Part shown: positions 28,609 to 37,930 of the stretch, piece by piece
Layout of the letters: the number at the start of each line of letters is the position of its first letter
Numbering within the stretch: the first letter of the stretch is position 1
Assembly (NCBI RefSeq): GCF_007829875.1
Contig: NZ_VIWV01000001.1
Location: 434,001 to 498,000, forward strand
Source: Streptomyces capillispiralis
Lineage (GTDB): Bacteria; Actinomycetota; Actinomycetes; Streptomycetales; Streptomycetaceae
Reading direction: 5' to 3'
Length of the DNA stretch: 64,000 nucleotides
The notes under the pieces: model-generated
The model's input: the letters and a program-made list of their open reading frames with translations, nothing else
Databases searched by the model: none
Told to the model about the DNA's origin: nothing
Translations under genes and position numbers: made by a program

Positions 28609-28807
28609 CCGTGCCCGCGTCGCGTCCGCGGGACACCGGTCCCCGGGGCGCCCGCCGGGGGCCGAGCCGGCCGCCGTTCCGCGCGGGCCGGGGCGGGCCC
28701 GCGGGCGGGGCGGACGCGAAGGGGTGCGCCGGCCCGGGCCACCGGGAAAATCGTGAGGGAACGAGCCGGTCAACGAACCGCGAGCGGTGTGCGATGCTCA
28801 ACCCGTG

Positions 28808-31207
28808 ATGAGCGAGCCCGTTGTCCCGGTGGAGTCCGCGGCCACGCCGGACCTGGTGGAACTGGCCAGGGTCGTCGCCCAGCAGCGCGCCGAGATGGAC
28901 CGGCTGCGCGAGCGGGCGGCGACGTCCGCGGTCGTGGAACGCGCCAAGGGCGTCGTCATGGCGCTGACCGGCTGCTCCGCGGACGCCGCGGGCGAGACAC
29001 TGCTCCAGCGGGCCAAGGCGGCCCGCCGCAGTCTGCTGGAGGAGTGCTGGATCACCCTGGGCCGGTCGGTGACCGCCCGGTCCGGCACCGGCACGTCCCC
29101 GGCGGAACCGCCGCACGACAAGGGGGACGCCGCGGCCGGACTCCCCGAGACCGGGACCGGTCCGTCGGAGGCGTCGCCTCCCGACGACGTCGCCGACGCC
29201 CTCGGACGCCTCGGCCGTGCCCTCGTGCACGCCGACACGCCCCGGGCGCTCGCCCGGTGCCTGCGGGACCACCTCGCCCAGGACATGGGCGCCGACTCGG
29301 TCGTGATCCACGCCCGCCGGCCCAGCGGAGGCGCGGAGCTGATCGGCCACTGCGGGATCGACGAACGGCTCGCCGCCCGGTGGCGTCAGGTGCCCGCCTC
29401 CGCCGGCACCGCCGTACTGGACGCCCTGCGGACCGGCGAACCGCTCTGGGAGGACTCCGACGAGGACGACGCGCGGGACCCGCTGACCGGTGGGCCCGAG
29501 CGGTGGCCGTCCCGGGCCTGGCTGCCGGTGCCCGCCGGCGGAGAACCCGAGGTCTGCGTCGGTGTGCTGCGCGGGCGCCCCGGCCCGTTCACCCCGCGCG
29601 ACCGCGCCCATCTGCGGGGCGTCGTCGAGCTGTGCGCCGGGCGGCTGCGCACGTTCGGCCCCCGGCCGGAGCCGGCGGCGGGCCCGGCGCCGGACGCCGT
29701 ACGGACGCTGTTCGCGGCGCTGCCCGTCGCGGCGATGCTGCTGACCCCGCTGCGCGGCCCCTCCGGTGAGGCCGAGGACTTCCGGATCGACGCCGCGACC
29801 GAGCAGGCGGCCGGCCTCCTGGGCGACACCGGCGGCGACCCGGTGGGACGGCGGCTGCGGGAGTTCTGGCCCGACCTGGACGACGGGCCGGTGGGGCGGG
29901 GCTGCCTGGAGGCACTGGCCGGCGGGGAGACCTACGAGAGCGCGCCGTTCGCCCACCAGGAGCGGACGGACGGCGTCGCCGAGCTGTCCACCTACTCCGT
30001 ACGGGTGACCCGGCTGGTCGACGCGCTGGTCGTCACCTGGGTCCGGCACGCCTCCTCCGACCGTCAGGAGCAGCGGCTCGCCGACCTGCAGCGGCTGGGC
30101 AACCTCGGCTGGGCGAACTGGAACCTGGCCACGCACGAGGCGTCCTGGTCGTCGCAGGTCTTCACGATCCTCGGCCGGGACCCGGCCGACGGGCCCGTCC
30201 CGCTGGCCGGCCTTCCCGAGCTCGCCGTGTCCGACGACCGGTCCGCGCTGCGTGTGGCCGTCACCGGCCTGGTCCGCGAGGGCCGCCCCTTCGACCTGCC
30301 GTTCCGGGTCCGCGGCGGGCGCGGTGTCCGTCACCTGCGGCTGGTCGCCGAGGCGGTGGCCGACGTGCACGGCACGCCCGTCGAGGTGCACGGCTTCGTG
30401 CAGGACCTGACCGCGCGGCGGCGGGCGGAGCTGGCCCTGGTGGAGAGCGAGCGGGCGATCCTCACCCAGCACGACGTGCTCCAGTCCGAGCGGACCCTGG
30501 TCGCCCGTCTGCAGAACGCCCTGCTGCCCCTGCCCGAACGGGTGGTGGACCTGGCCGGCCTGCGCGTCGAGGTCGCCTACCTGCCCGCGCAGGCGGGCAT
30601 CCACGTCGGCGGCGACTGGTTCAGCGCCATCGAACTGCCCGACGGCGACGCCCTGTTCGTCGTCGGCGACGTGGCCGGGCACGGGGTGGACGCCGTCGCC
30701 ACCATGGCCCAGCTGCGGTTCACGGCCAAAGGCATGGTGATCACCGGTTCGTCGCTGACCGGCGCGCTCGCCCGGCTCAACACCCTGCTGCTGCACTCCC
30801 GGGACACCCACGGCACCGCGACCATGGTCCTGGCCCGCTACCGGCCCGGCGAACGGCGACTGGTCTGGGCCCAGGCGGGCCACACCCCGCCCCTGCTGCT
30901 GCGCGGCGGCGAGGTCACCTATCTGCGCCGGCCCAGCGGCATGCTCCTGGGCGCGGCCACCACGCCGCACTTCGAGGAGGCCGAGTGCCGTCTCGAGCCG
31001 GGCGACCGAGTGCTGCTCTACACGGACGGTCTGGTGGAGCGTCCCCCGGAGAACATCGACGTGGGCCTGGCCCGTCTCGCCGAGGCCGTGGCGGCCCACC
31101 CGGGCGACGAGCAGGGCTCCCTGGGGACGCTGCTGGAGGCGATGCTGGAGGAGGAGCGCCGGGACGACGTGTGCGTGCTCGACATCCGGATGCCGCGGGA
31201 GCGGTAA
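28808..31207 (+). CDS. ANTAR-GAF-PAS SpoIIE/PP2C phosphatase
   Basis: 799 residues from ATG 28808 (or GTG 28805); no Shine-Dalgarno, and GATGCT upstream may be a -10 giving a near-leaderless mRNA. Order: coiled coil plus an ANTAR-like helical domain (about 10-85, VVERAKGVVMALTGCSADAA), GAF (about 135-290), two PAS-like domains (about 300-540) and a PP2C/SpoIIE phosphatase (about 565-795) with GGDWFSAI, VGDVAGHGVDAVATMAQLR, YTDGLVERPP and RRDDVCVLDIR, which hold the metal-binding Asp residues. It should dephosphorylate an anti-anti-sigma protein. ANTAR domains normally bind RNA; one at the front of a phosphatase is unusual. Confidence 0.88.
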   Translation: MSEPVVPVESAATPDLVELARVVAQQRAEMDRLRERAATSAVVERAKGVVMALTGCSADAAGETLLQRAKAARRSLLEECWITLGRSVTARSGTGTSPAEPPHDKGDAAAGLPETGTGPSEASPPDDVADALGRLGRALVHADTPRALARCLRDHLAQDMGADSVVIHARRPSGGAELIGHCGIDERLAARWRQVPASAGTAVLDALRTGEPLWEDSDEDDARDPLTGGPERWPSRAWLPVPAGGEPEVCVGVLRGRPGPFTPRDRAHLRGVVELCAGRLRTFGPRPEPAAGPAPDAVRTLFAALPVAAMLLTPLRGPSGEAEDFRIDAATEQAAGLLGDTGGDPVGRRLREFWPDLDDGPVGRGCLEALAGGETYESAPFAHQERTDGVAELSTYSVRVTRLVDALVVTWVRHASSDRQEQRLADLQRLGNLGWANWNLATHEASWSSQVFTILGRDPADGPVPLAGLPELAVSDDRSALRVAVTGLVREGRPFDLPFRVRGGRGVRHLRLVAEAVADVHGTPVEVHGFVQDLTARRRAELALVESERAILTQHDVLQSERTLVARLQNALLPLPERVVDLAGLRVEVAYLPAQAGIHVGGDWFSAIELPDGDALFVVGDVAGHGVDAVATMAQLRFTAKGMVITGSSLTGALARLNTLLLHSRDTHGTATMVLARYRPGERRLVWAQAGHTPPLLLRGGEVTYLRRPSGMLLGAATTPHFEEAECRLEPGDRVLLYTDGLVERPPENIDVGLARLAEAVAAHPGDEQGSLGTLLEAMLEEERRDDVCVLDIRMPRER

Positions 31208-31240
31208 CGGACGGGCGGTGGGGGCGGCGCCGGGCGGGTG

Positions 31241-31864
31241 TCAGGATCCCGGAGAGCCGGTGCGGGACTCCAGGGCGCGGCGGGTGTCGTCGCCGTAGAC
31301 GCCGGTCTCGTCGCCCCTGACGCCGTACCAGAGCTGGAAGCGGGCGACGGCCTCGGAGAGGGCGGCGTCGTAGCGGCCGTCGGTGGCGCCGCCCCGGTAG
31401 ACGTCCGGGACGCGCAGCAGCCGCCGCTGGAGTTCGGTCACCTCGCTGCCCGCGTCGCCCTCGCGGAGGAACCCCGGGCCGGCGGGAACGGCGGGAGCCG
31501 TCGTGGCGGGAGCGGGAGCGGGTGCCGTACGGTCCCCGGCGTTCCGCTCCGTGAGCAGGAGCGCGCCGCCGAGGCCGGCGACCGCCGCCCCGGCCAGGGC
31601 GAGCGCCCACGCGGTGCGGCGGGACCCGGCGGCGTGCGGGGCCGTCGGCGGACGGGCGGCGGGGACGGGCGGCAGTTCCCGCGTGCTGTCCTCCGACCCG
31701 GCCGGCGCCCGGGGCAGCGGCACCGACTCGTAGCCGCCCCGGTCGTCCTGCTCGAACTCCCGGAACAGCTCGGCGAGCGCGTCGGTACGGCGCGGGCGCA
31801 GGACGCGCACCGGTTCGAGGGGCGGCCCCTGGGGCGGCCGCCCGGGCCCGGACGGTGTCGTCAC
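31241..31864 (-). CDS. Membrane-anchored peptidoglycan-binding protein
   Basis: 207 residues from GTG 31864 (AAGGAGAG upstream). A Pro/Arg-rich cytoplasmic N-terminus (1-82) precedes one membrane helix (about 85-103, WALALAGAAVAGLGGALLL). An Ala/Pro/Thr linker follows, then a peptidoglycan-binding-1 domain (about 130-205: LREGDAGSEVTELQRRLLRV, YDAALSEAVARFQLWYG). The topology puts the binding domain outside. There is no catalytic domain. It converges on the ANTAR phosphatase gene. Confidence 0.85.
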   Translation of the reverse strand: MTTPSGPGRPPQGPPLEPVRVLRPRRTDALAELFREFEQDDRGGYESVPLPRAPAGSEDSTRELPPVPAARPPTAPHAAGSRRTAWALALAGAAVAGLGGALLLTERNAGDRTAPAPAPATTAPAVPAGPGFLREGDAGSEVTELQRRLLRVPDVYRGGATDGRYDAALSEAVARFQLWYGVRGDETGVYGDDTRRALESRTGSPGS

Positions 31865-31928
31865 GGTGCTCTCCTTCCGTCCCGCGCGAGGCGGTCGGGA
31901 GGGGATACGCGCCGCGGGCCCCGCGGGT

Positions 31929-32774
31929 TCAGCCGTCCGTCACGCCCGCGTCACGGAGGAAGCGCCGCAGGGAGGCCGTCAGGGCGGACACGAACGCCTC
32001 CCGGCCGGCGTCGTCGAGGGCGTCCAGCGACAGGTACGGATTGAGGTCCTCCAGCTCGACCAGCAGCAGTGCGCCGTCCGGTGCGCGGCAGGCGTCGACG
32101 CGCTGGATGCCGTGGCCGAGGGTGTTCCAGTCGACGAAGCCGCGGGCGAAGTCGAGGTCGGCCGGGGTGGCTTCGTACGGCTCCAGCTCCCAGCGGCTCT
32201 CCGGGCGCGGGGCGTGCAGGGCGTACTGGAAGTCGTGGTCGACGAAGTAGAAGGAGACCTCGTAGGCGAAGTCGATGTGCGGCTGCACCAGGACGTCGCC
32301 GTCGACGAGACCGAGCACCTCGTCCGCGGGGACGACGCGCAGCCCGATGGAGTCGGCGCCGAGCCGCGGCTTGACCACGTACCGCTCCGTCGTGGGCAGC
32401 CGGTGCAGGTCCTCCGCCCGGTCGACGGTGGGGATCACCGGGTGCCCGGCGGCGCTCAGGTCGAGCAGGTACTGCTTGCCGGCCATGTCCCCCCTGCCGG
32501 TCAGCGGGTTGTAGACCGGTGTGCCGGTCCGCGCGGCGCGTTCGCGGAAGGCGTCGTAGGCGGCCTGGTACGCCAGCACCGGGCCGCTGTTGCGGACCAC
32601 GACGGCGTCGAAGCCGTCCAGCAGGGCGGCGGCGTCCCGCGGGTGGCACAGGGCCAGGTCCAGGTGCTCGCGCAGCCGGGAGGTGAGGAAGACGTCCTCG
32701 TCGCCGTAGCGGCGCCCGCGGGCCGGGTAGGCCAGGTCGGTGACGTACAGGACGCGGGGGCGGGCGGGCGGCAT
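31929..32774 (-). CDS. ATP-grasp domain protein
   Basis: 281 residues. An N-terminal Rossmann-like segment (RVLYVTDLAYPARGRRYGDE) precedes the ATP-grasp core: GRGDMAGKQYLLDLSAAGHP near 95, YVVKPRLGADSIGLR near 132, VLVQPHIDF near 160 and the Mg-binding end LLLVELEDLNPYLSLD near 245. It resembles RimK/glutathione-synthetase-like ligases. No peptide precursor or partner adjoins it; it is transcribed in the same direction as the peptidoglycan-binding gene (64 bp downstream) and divergent from tetR. Substrate unknown. Confidence 0.82.
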   Translation of the reverse strand: MPPARPRVLYVTDLAYPARGRRYGDEDVFLTSRLREHLDLALCHPRDAAALLDGFDAVVVRNSGPVLAYQAAYDAFRERAARTGTPVYNPLTGRGDMAGKQYLLDLSAAGHPVIPTVDRAEDLHRLPTTERYVVKPRLGADSIGLRVVPADEVLGLVDGDVLVQPHIDFAYEVSFYFVDHDFQYALHAPRPESRWELEPYEATPADLDFARGFVDWNTLGHGIQRVDACRAPDGALLLVELEDLNPYLSLDALDDAGREAFVSALTASLRRFLRDAGVTDG

Positions 32775-32862
32775 GCGGGCTCCTCGGGGACGACGGTGGA
32801 CCGATCATAGGAACGACCGGCGGGAAGGGGCCGCGGTGGTACTGAGTTCCGTCACCGATGTG

Positions 32863-32874
32863 CACCGAGTGCCA
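32863..32874. promoter_or_regulatory. TetR operator copy upstream of the tetR gene
   Basis: CACCGAGTGCCA matches 11 of 12 positions of CACTGAGTGCCA in the site before the DUF35 gene. It overlaps where the -35 of the tetR promoter would lie (its -10, TACGTT, is at 32893-32898), which fits autorepression. ACTGAGTTCC at 32841-32850 is a further partial copy. Confidence 0.5.
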
Positions 32875-32904
32875 GGAGGGGCGTGCCGGTGCTACGTTCC
32901 GGTC

Positions 32905-33654
32905 ATGAGCGCGAGCAGTGCGGCTCCCGGCCGCGGTGACAGGGCCGTGAAGCCGCCGATGCGGGACGCCCTGGTCGCGGCGGCGTTCCGGCTGTTCCTG
33001 GAGCGGGGCTACGAACAGACCACGGTCGACGACATCGTGGCGCTCGCCGGGGTGGGGCGGCGTTCCTTCTTCCGCTACTTCCCGTCCAAGGAGGACGTGG
33101 TCTTCCCCGACCACGAGCAGTGCCTGGACGAGATGACGGCCTTCCTGGCCGCGGGCGCGGCCGACGACGATCCGGTGCGCAGGGTCTGCGACGCGGCCCG
33201 CCTGGTCGTGCGGATGTACGCCGAGAACCCGGCGTTCTCCGTGCAGCGCTATCACCTCACCAAGAAGGTGCCGGGGCTGCGGGCGTACGAGCTGTCGGTG
33301 GTCTGGCGGTACGAGCGTGCCCTGGCCGGGTATCTGCGGACCCGGTTCGCCGGCCTCCGGGACGGCGGTCTGCGGGCCGACGTGATCGCCGCCGCGGTGG
33401 TCGCGGCGCACAACAACGCGCTGCGGTCCTGGCTGCGTTCGGACGGGAAGGGGGACGCGGAGGCCGCGGTGGACCATGCGCTGGGGCAGGTGCAGGCGGC
33501 GTTCGGAGCCACGCCGGTCCCCCCGGCGGCCGAGGGGCCCGAGGACGTGGTGGTGGTCGTGACGCGGCGCGGGGCACCGTTGTGGCGGGTGGTGCAGGAA
33601 CTGGAGTCCGCGCTAGGGCGCGGCTGGGACGAGACGCCCCGGCCCCGATTTTGA
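32905..33654 (+). CDS. TetR family transcriptional regulator
   Basis: 249 residues from ATG 32905; TACGTT at 32893-32898 ends 6 nt before, so the mRNA is probably leaderless. The N-terminal helix-turn-helix (about 15-65: MRDALVAAAFRLFLERGYEQTTVDDIVALAGVG, RSFFRYFPSKEDVV) is standard TetR. The ligand domain (about 80-200) is of the type often found near acyl-CoA genes. The C-terminal 45 residues extend beyond the usual TetR length. It precedes the DUF35 gene, and similar inverted-repeat sites lie before both, suggesting that it represses itself and DUF35. Confidence 0.9.
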   Translation: MSASSAAPGRGDRAVKPPMRDALVAAAFRLFLERGYEQTTVDDIVALAGVGRRSFFRYFPSKEDVVFPDHEQCLDEMTAFLAAGAADDDPVRRVCDAARLVVRMYAENPAFSVQRYHLTKKVPGLRAYELSVVWRYERALAGYLRTRFAGLRDGGLRADVIAAAVVAAHNNALRSWLRSDGKGDAEAAVDHALGQVQAAFGATPVPPAAEGPEDVVVVVTRRGAPLWRVVQELESALGRGWDETPRPRF

Positions 33655-33668
33655 GGGTACGGAGTGCC

Positions 33669-33697
33669 TTTACGCGTGACACTGAGTGCCATACCCT
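33669..33697 (+). promoter_or_regulatory. Promoter with embedded TetR operator (DUF35 gene)
   Basis: TTTACG (33669-33674), 17-bp spacer, TACCCT (33692-33697). The spacer contains TGACACTGAGTGCCA (33677-33691), a 15-bp inverted repeat of TGnCACT with one mismatch. A repressor here would block RNA polymerase directly. Confidence 0.6.
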
Positions 33698-33790
33698 GTC
33701 GCTGTGCACGGTGGCACGGCCCACCGGGCACGGGCGTGCCCGGGCGACCGCGCACGTGGGATTCCGGCCGAGTGCAGGGAGTTGACCAGC

Positions 33791-34207
33791 GTGTACCACC
33801 ACTCAGGAAGCGTCGCTCAGCAGGCAGCCGGCTCCGCGACCGGCGTCCTCGAAGCCAAGGGGACCGACCACGCGGAGGCCATGCTCTTCCAGCGCTGCAC
33901 CTGGTGCGGCACCGCCATGTACCACCGGCTGCTGTGCCCGGTCTGCCAGGGCAGCGACCTGCGTACGGAGCGCAGCGAGGGCGTCGGCACGGTCCGCCAT
34001 TCCACGGTGCTCCACCGCAACACCCCCGCGGCCCGCAACGTCTCCCTGATCGAGATGGCCGAGGGGTTCGTGGTGCGGGGCAGGGTCATGGGGCCGCCCA
34101 TCGGCATCCACAGCGGCGACCGGGTGCGACTGTCGACGGCGAAGGACCCGGTGCGGGGCGAGCCGGTCTTCCAGCTCGTCGACGAGCCGTACCGGGCCTG
34201 GACCTGA
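33791..34207 (+). CDS. DUF35 Zn-ribbon/OB-fold protein
   Basis: 138 residues from GTG 33791 (GGGAG about 9 nt upstream). A rubredoxin-like Zn ribbon CTWCGTAMYHRLLCPVCQ (two CxxC pairs, near residues 37-54) precedes an OB-fold (about 60-135) with VGTVRHSTVLHR and EGFVVRGRVMGPP. DUF35 proteins bind acyl-CoA and often partner thiolases or lipid-transfer-like enzymes, but no such gene adjoins here. Its promoter carries the TetR-type inverted repeat. Confidence 0.85.
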   Translation: MYHHSGSVAQQAAGSATGVLEAKGTDHAEAMLFQRCTWCGTAMYHRLLCPVCQGSDLRTERSEGVGTVRHSTVLHRNTPAARNVSLIEMAEGFVVRGRVMGPPIGIHSGDRVRLSTAKDPVRGEPVFQLVDEPYRAWT

Positions 34208-34232
34208 CGGACCGCCGGGCGCGGCCGCGGGG

Positions 34233-34988
34233 TCAGTCGGTACGCCGCGCCACGAAGACGAACTCCCGTCCCGGCCGGTCGGGGGCGTCCCGCACCTCCT
34301 CCACCACGTAGCCGTGCCCGGCGAGGTCGGCCTCCACCTCCTGCCGCTCACGGAAACGCAGCGTCGAGTCCGACGTCAGCACCTCGGGGCCCGCCGCGTC
34401 CGCCGCGTCTGCCGCATCCGCCGCGAAGACGTACGTCGACCGGAACGTCACCAGCGGCCCATCCACCCCCGTCACCTCGACCCAGTGCTCGACCGTGCCG
34501 ACGCCCGGCACCCGCGTCCTGCCGTACGACTTCTCCCGGGTCCACTCCTCCCAGGCGCGCCGGGCCGGGTCCCGGGTCTCGAACACCAGGCGGCCACCGG
34601 GCCGCAGGGCCGCGTGGGCGCCCCGCAGGGTGCCGTGCCAGAGGTCCGGATCGGCGATGGCCTGGGCGACGTTCGCCGTCATGGTCGCCAGGTCGACCCG
34701 CAGCGGCGGCAGCGCCGTCGCGTCGCCGTGGATCCAGCGGACCCGGTCGCCGCCCGGCTTGCCCCGGGCCACTTCGAGGGACGCCCCGGCGGGATCGACA
34801 CCGGTCACCTCGATCCCCCGGCCGGCCAGGAGCAGGGCGAACACCCCGGTCCCGCAGCCGATGTCCAGCACCCACCGGGCGCCGAACTCCTCGGCCATGC
34901 GCAGATACGCGTCGAGATCGCTGCGGTCGGGGTCGAGCGGGTCGTAGACGGCGGCCAGTCGTGGATGCGCGTAACACTCGTCAGCCAT
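34233..34988 (-). CDS. Class I SAM-dependent methyltransferase
   Basis: 251 residues from ATG 34988; TACCCT at 34996-35001 lies 7 nt before, with no ribosome site, so probably leaderless. Motif I is WVLDIGCGTGVFALLLAGRG near residue 40, the acidic motif II VTGVDPAG near 60, then IHGDATALPPLRVDLATMTANV and LRPGGRLVFETRDP near 130. A FAADAADAADAAG micro-repeat lies near residue 190. Acceptor unknown. Next to the MalY-type gene on the same strand (43 bp). Confidence 0.9.
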   Translation of the reverse strand: MADECYAHPRLAAVYDPLDPDRSDLDAYLRMAEEFGARWVLDIGCGTGVFALLLAGRGIEVTGVDPAGASLEVARGKPGGDRVRWIHGDATALPPLRVDLATMTANVAQAIADPDLWHGTLRGAHAALRPGGRLVFETRDPARRAWEEWTREKSYGRTRVPGVGTVEHWVEVTGVDGPLVTFRSTYVFAADAADAADAAGPEVLTSDSTLRFRERQEVEADLAGHGYVVEEVRDAPDRPGREFVFVARRTD

Positions 34989-35030
34989 GCCCTGGAGGGT
35001 ACGGGCCGGGGGCCCGCGCCACCGCACGAT

Positions 35031-36224
35031 TCATCGCCCCGGCCGCCGCTCCACGGCCACCGCCATCCGCCGTACCGCCTCCTCGAGCACCTCGGGCGAG
35101 GTGGCGAGGTTCAGGCGGGCGTGACCGGTGCCGCCGGTGCCGAAGGGCAGTCCGGAGGTGAGGGCCACTCGGCCGTGCCGCAGGAACGCGTCTGCCGGGT
35201 CGTCGCCGAGGCCCAGGGCCCGGCAGTCGAGCCAGGCCAGGTAGGTGGCCTCGCCGGGGCGGTGGCGGATGTCGGGCAGGTGCTCGGCCAGGAGGGCGGC
35301 GAGCAGCCGGCGGTTGGCGTCCAGGCCCGCGAGCAGGGCGTCCAGCCAGGCGGTGCCGTCGCGCAGGGCGGCGGTGTGGGCGAGGACGCCGACGTGGCTG
35401 GGTCCGTGCCCCACCTCCTCGGGCATCCGTGCCAGGTCCCCGGCCGCCTCCGGGCCGGCGAGGGCGAGGGCCGCCTTGAGCCCGGCCAGGTTCCAGCCCT
35501 TGGACGCCGACATGAGCGACAGCCCGCGCTCGCCGCCGGGCACGCTCAGGTACGGCACGAACCGCGCCTCCCCCACGACCAGCGGCGCGTGGATCTCGTC
35601 GGCGACGACGCGTACGCCGTACCGCTCGGCGAGGGCGGCCACGGCGGACAACTCCTCGGCGGTGTGCACGGTGCCGGTGGGGTTGTGCGGGCTGCACAGC
35701 AGGTAGGCGGCCCGCTCCCGGCCGGCCGTCACCCGGCGGAAGGTGTCCTCCAGGACGTCGAGGTCGAGCCGTGCGTCCGGGCCGAGCGGGGCCTCGACGA
35801 CCCGGCGGTCCATATGCCGGACGAAGTCGTGGAAGGGCGGGTACACCGGCGGGTTCACCACGACCGGATCGCCGTACCCGGTGACCAGTTTCAGCATCTC
35901 GACCACGCCGAGCATGACGTCGGGCACGATCGCGGTGCGCTCGACGGCCGGTCCGTCCCAGCCCCACCGCTCGTCCGCGAAGGCGGCGAGCGCCTCGGCG
36001 TACGCGGTGCCCGCGGGGTAGCCGGTGTCACCGAGCTCCATCGCCTCGGTCACGGCACGGACGACCGGTGCGGCGAGGGGGACGTCCATCTCGGCCACCC
36101 ACACGGGCAGCACGTCCTCGGGGTGGGTACGCCATTTCATGCTGGTGCGGCGGCGCAGGCGGTCGAGGGTGAGGGCGTGCAGGGGGTTCGGTTCACCGGA
36201 CGTCTCGTGCGGGATCCTGGTCAT
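35031..36224 (-). CDS. MalY/PatB-type PLP C-S lyase
   Basis: 397 residues from ATG 36224; TATCGT at 36231-36236 ends 6 nt before, so probably leaderless. Fold-type I aminotransferase of the MalY/PatB branch: [27 protein letters not shown] near 28-55, [14 protein letters not shown] near 125, [10 protein letters not shown] near 170, [11 protein letters not shown] near 205, and the PLP lysine in [17 protein letters not shown] near 240. Expected to cleave cystathionine or related C-S bonds to a keto acid, ammonia and a thiol. The methyltransferase gene follows on the same strand. Confidence 0.92.
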   Translation of the reverse strand: MTRIPHETSGEPNPLHALTLDRLRRRTSMKWRTHPEDVLPVWVAEMDVPLAAPVVRAVTEAMELGDTGYPAGTAYAEALAAFADERWGWDGPAVERTAIVPDVMLGVVEMLKLVTGYGDPVVVNPPVYPPFHDFVRHMDRRVVEAPLGPDARLDLDVLEDTFRRVTAGRERAAYLLCSPHNPTGTVHTAEELSAVAALAERYGVRVVADEIHAPLVVGEARFVPYLSVPGGERGLSLMSASKGWNLAGLKAALALAGPEAAGDLARMPEEVGHGPSHVGVLAHTAALRDGTAWLDALLAGLDANRRLLAALLAEHLPDIRHRPGEATYLAWLDCRALGLGDDPADAFLRHGRVALTSGLPFGTGGTGHARLNLATSPEVLEEAVRRMAVAVERRPGR

Positions 36225-36465
36225 GACCACACGATAGGCGGGCGTGCCCCGCGGCGGCGGCCGCGCCGTTCCGCCGCCGGACGCCCCGGCGGGGCGGGGC
36301 CGTCCCCAACGGGGGTGCCCGTACGGCCGGTTGGGCGCGGCCGTGCGCACGGGATCGGATCCGCCCTGAACGCGCCGCGTGCCGGACCCGTATGGAGGGA
36401 GGGCGCTCGCGTCAGGGAGGCCCCCGCGGTGTGCGCACCGCGCTGTTCCGGTTCGGGAGTCACGC

Positions 36466-37839
36466 ATGAGGCACGCACGACGGGTCGTCCGGCGAGTGAC
36501 ACGGCTGGCGGCCGTCGGAGGGCTTCTGCTGGGGGCGACGATGGTCACCCACGCCGTCGCCGGTGAGCCCCGGGTGCCCGACGCGGTGCCGTACGCGACC
36601 GCCGGGGAGGCCGGGGCCCGCCCGGGCGCCGGCCTCGTGGCGCGGCTCGGCACGTCCCGTACGGCGGGCAGCTGGACCGACGCCGAGGGGCGGACGGTGG
36701 TCGCGGTCACCGACGAGGCGGCGGCGGAGGACGTACGGGCGGCCGGGGCCGAACCCAGGAGGGTGGAACGCAGCATGGACGACCTGAGGTCGGCCACCGC
36801 GACGCTGCGGGCGGCGCCGCGCGTGCCGGGGACGGCGTGGGCCCTGGACTACCGGTCCAACGAGGTGGTGGTGCGCGGCGACAGCACGGTGTCCGCGGAG
36901 GACTGGTCGGAGCTGACCGAAGTGGCCGACGGCATCGGCGGTTTCGTCCGCATGGAGCGCACCGGGGGCACGTTCACCACCCGTCTCAACGGGGCGCGGC
37001 CCATCCTGTCGACGGCCGGCCGCTGTTCGGCGGGCTTCAACGTGACCGACGGCGAACGGGACTTCGTCCTGACGGCCGGGCACTGCGGGCCCGAGGGGTC
37101 GGTGTGGTTCGCCGACGACCGGGGCCGGCAGGAGGTCGGCACCACGGTCGGCGGCAGCTTCCCCGGCGACGACTACTCGCTGATCGCGTACGCGGGCGGC
37201 CGGGCGGGCGAGGGGGCCGGCGTGGTGGCGATCGGCGACGGCAGGGGCGTACGGATCACGGGGGTGGCGGATCCGGCGGTCGGCCAGCGGGTGTTCCGCA
37301 GCGGCAGTACCAGCGGGCTGCGCGACGGCGAGGTGACCGCGCTCGACGCGACGGTGAACTACCCCGAGGGCACGGTCAGCGGTCTCATCGAGTCCGATGT
37401 GTGCGCGGAGCCCGGGGACAGCGGCGGTCCGATGTTCTCCGAGGGCATCGCGCTCGGTGTGACGTCGGGCGGCAGCGGTGACTGCCGGTCGGGCGGTACG
37501 ACGTACTTCCAGCCGGTGACGAAGGCGCTGGCGCGGCTCGGGGTGCGGCTGATCGTGGCACCCGGGGCCGACGGCGGGGCGGCGGCGCCGTCCCCGGCTC
37601 CGTCCCGGACACAGGGCGCGGTGGCTCCGGACGCGGCCTCGCCGGGGTCGTCGGCTCCGGTGCGGGGCATCCTGCCGGACCCGTCGACCCTGCTGTCGCG
37701 GCTGGCCGACCCGCGCAACGTCGGTCCCGGTCTGCTGGTGATCGGGGGCAGTCTGGTCGCCCTGGTGGCGACGCGCTGGATCCGGGCGGAACAGGACCGC
37801 AAGGCGTACCGGCGCCATTACTCGGCGACGTGGGGTTGA
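36466..37839 (+). CDS. Membrane-anchored S1 (streptogrisin-like) protease
   Basis: 457 residues; ATG after CGGGAG. Signal peptide (1 to about 32), an alpha-lytic-protease-type pro-region (about 45-175), then a chymotrypsin-fold domain with H206 (TAGHCG), D236 (GDDYSL) and S319 ([11 protein letters not shown]), plus Cys pairs near 187/207 and 313/342. Unlike secreted streptogrisins, a Pro/Ala linker (about 370-420) leads to a membrane helix ([16 protein letters not shown], near 427-442) and a basic cytoplasmic tail. The protease would stay attached to the outer face of the membrane. It is a paralogue of the protease at 60258. Confidence 0.92.
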   Translation: MRHARRVVRRVTRLAAVGGLLLGATMVTHAVAGEPRVPDAVPYATAGEAGARPGAGLVARLGTSRTAGSWTDAEGRTVVAVTDEAAAEDVRAAGAEPRRVERSMDDLRSATATLRAAPRVPGTAWALDYRSNEVVVRGDSTVSAEDWSELTEVADGIGGFVRMERTGGTFTTRLNGARPILSTAGRCSAGFNVTDGERDFVLTAGHCGPEGSVWFADDRGRQEVGTTVGGSFPGDDYSLIAYAGGRAGEGAGVVAIGDGRGVRITGVADPAVGQRVFRSGSTSGLRDGEVTALDATVNYPEGTVSGLIESDVCAEPGDSGGPMFSEGIALGVTSGGSGDCRSGGTTYFQPVTKALARLGVRLIVAPGADGGAAAPSPAPSRTQGAVAPDAASPGSSAPVRGILPDPSTLLSRLADPRNVGPGLLVIGGSLVALVATRWIRAEQDRKAYRRHYSATWG

Positions 37840-37864
37840 GGGTGCGGTGGGGCTGGTACGAGGA

Positions 37865-37889
37865 GGGCACCCGTAGGTCACGGGTGCCC
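37865..37889. terminator. Bidirectional terminator, 10-bp stem
   Basis: GGGCACCCGT (37865-37874), loop AGGTC, ACGGGTGCCC (37880-37889): a perfect hairpin between the convergent genes ending at 37839 and 37931. Confidence 0.75.
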
Positions 37890-37930
37890 GATCGGACGGG
37901 GCGATGGCGAGGTGGCCCGCGCGGCGGCGG

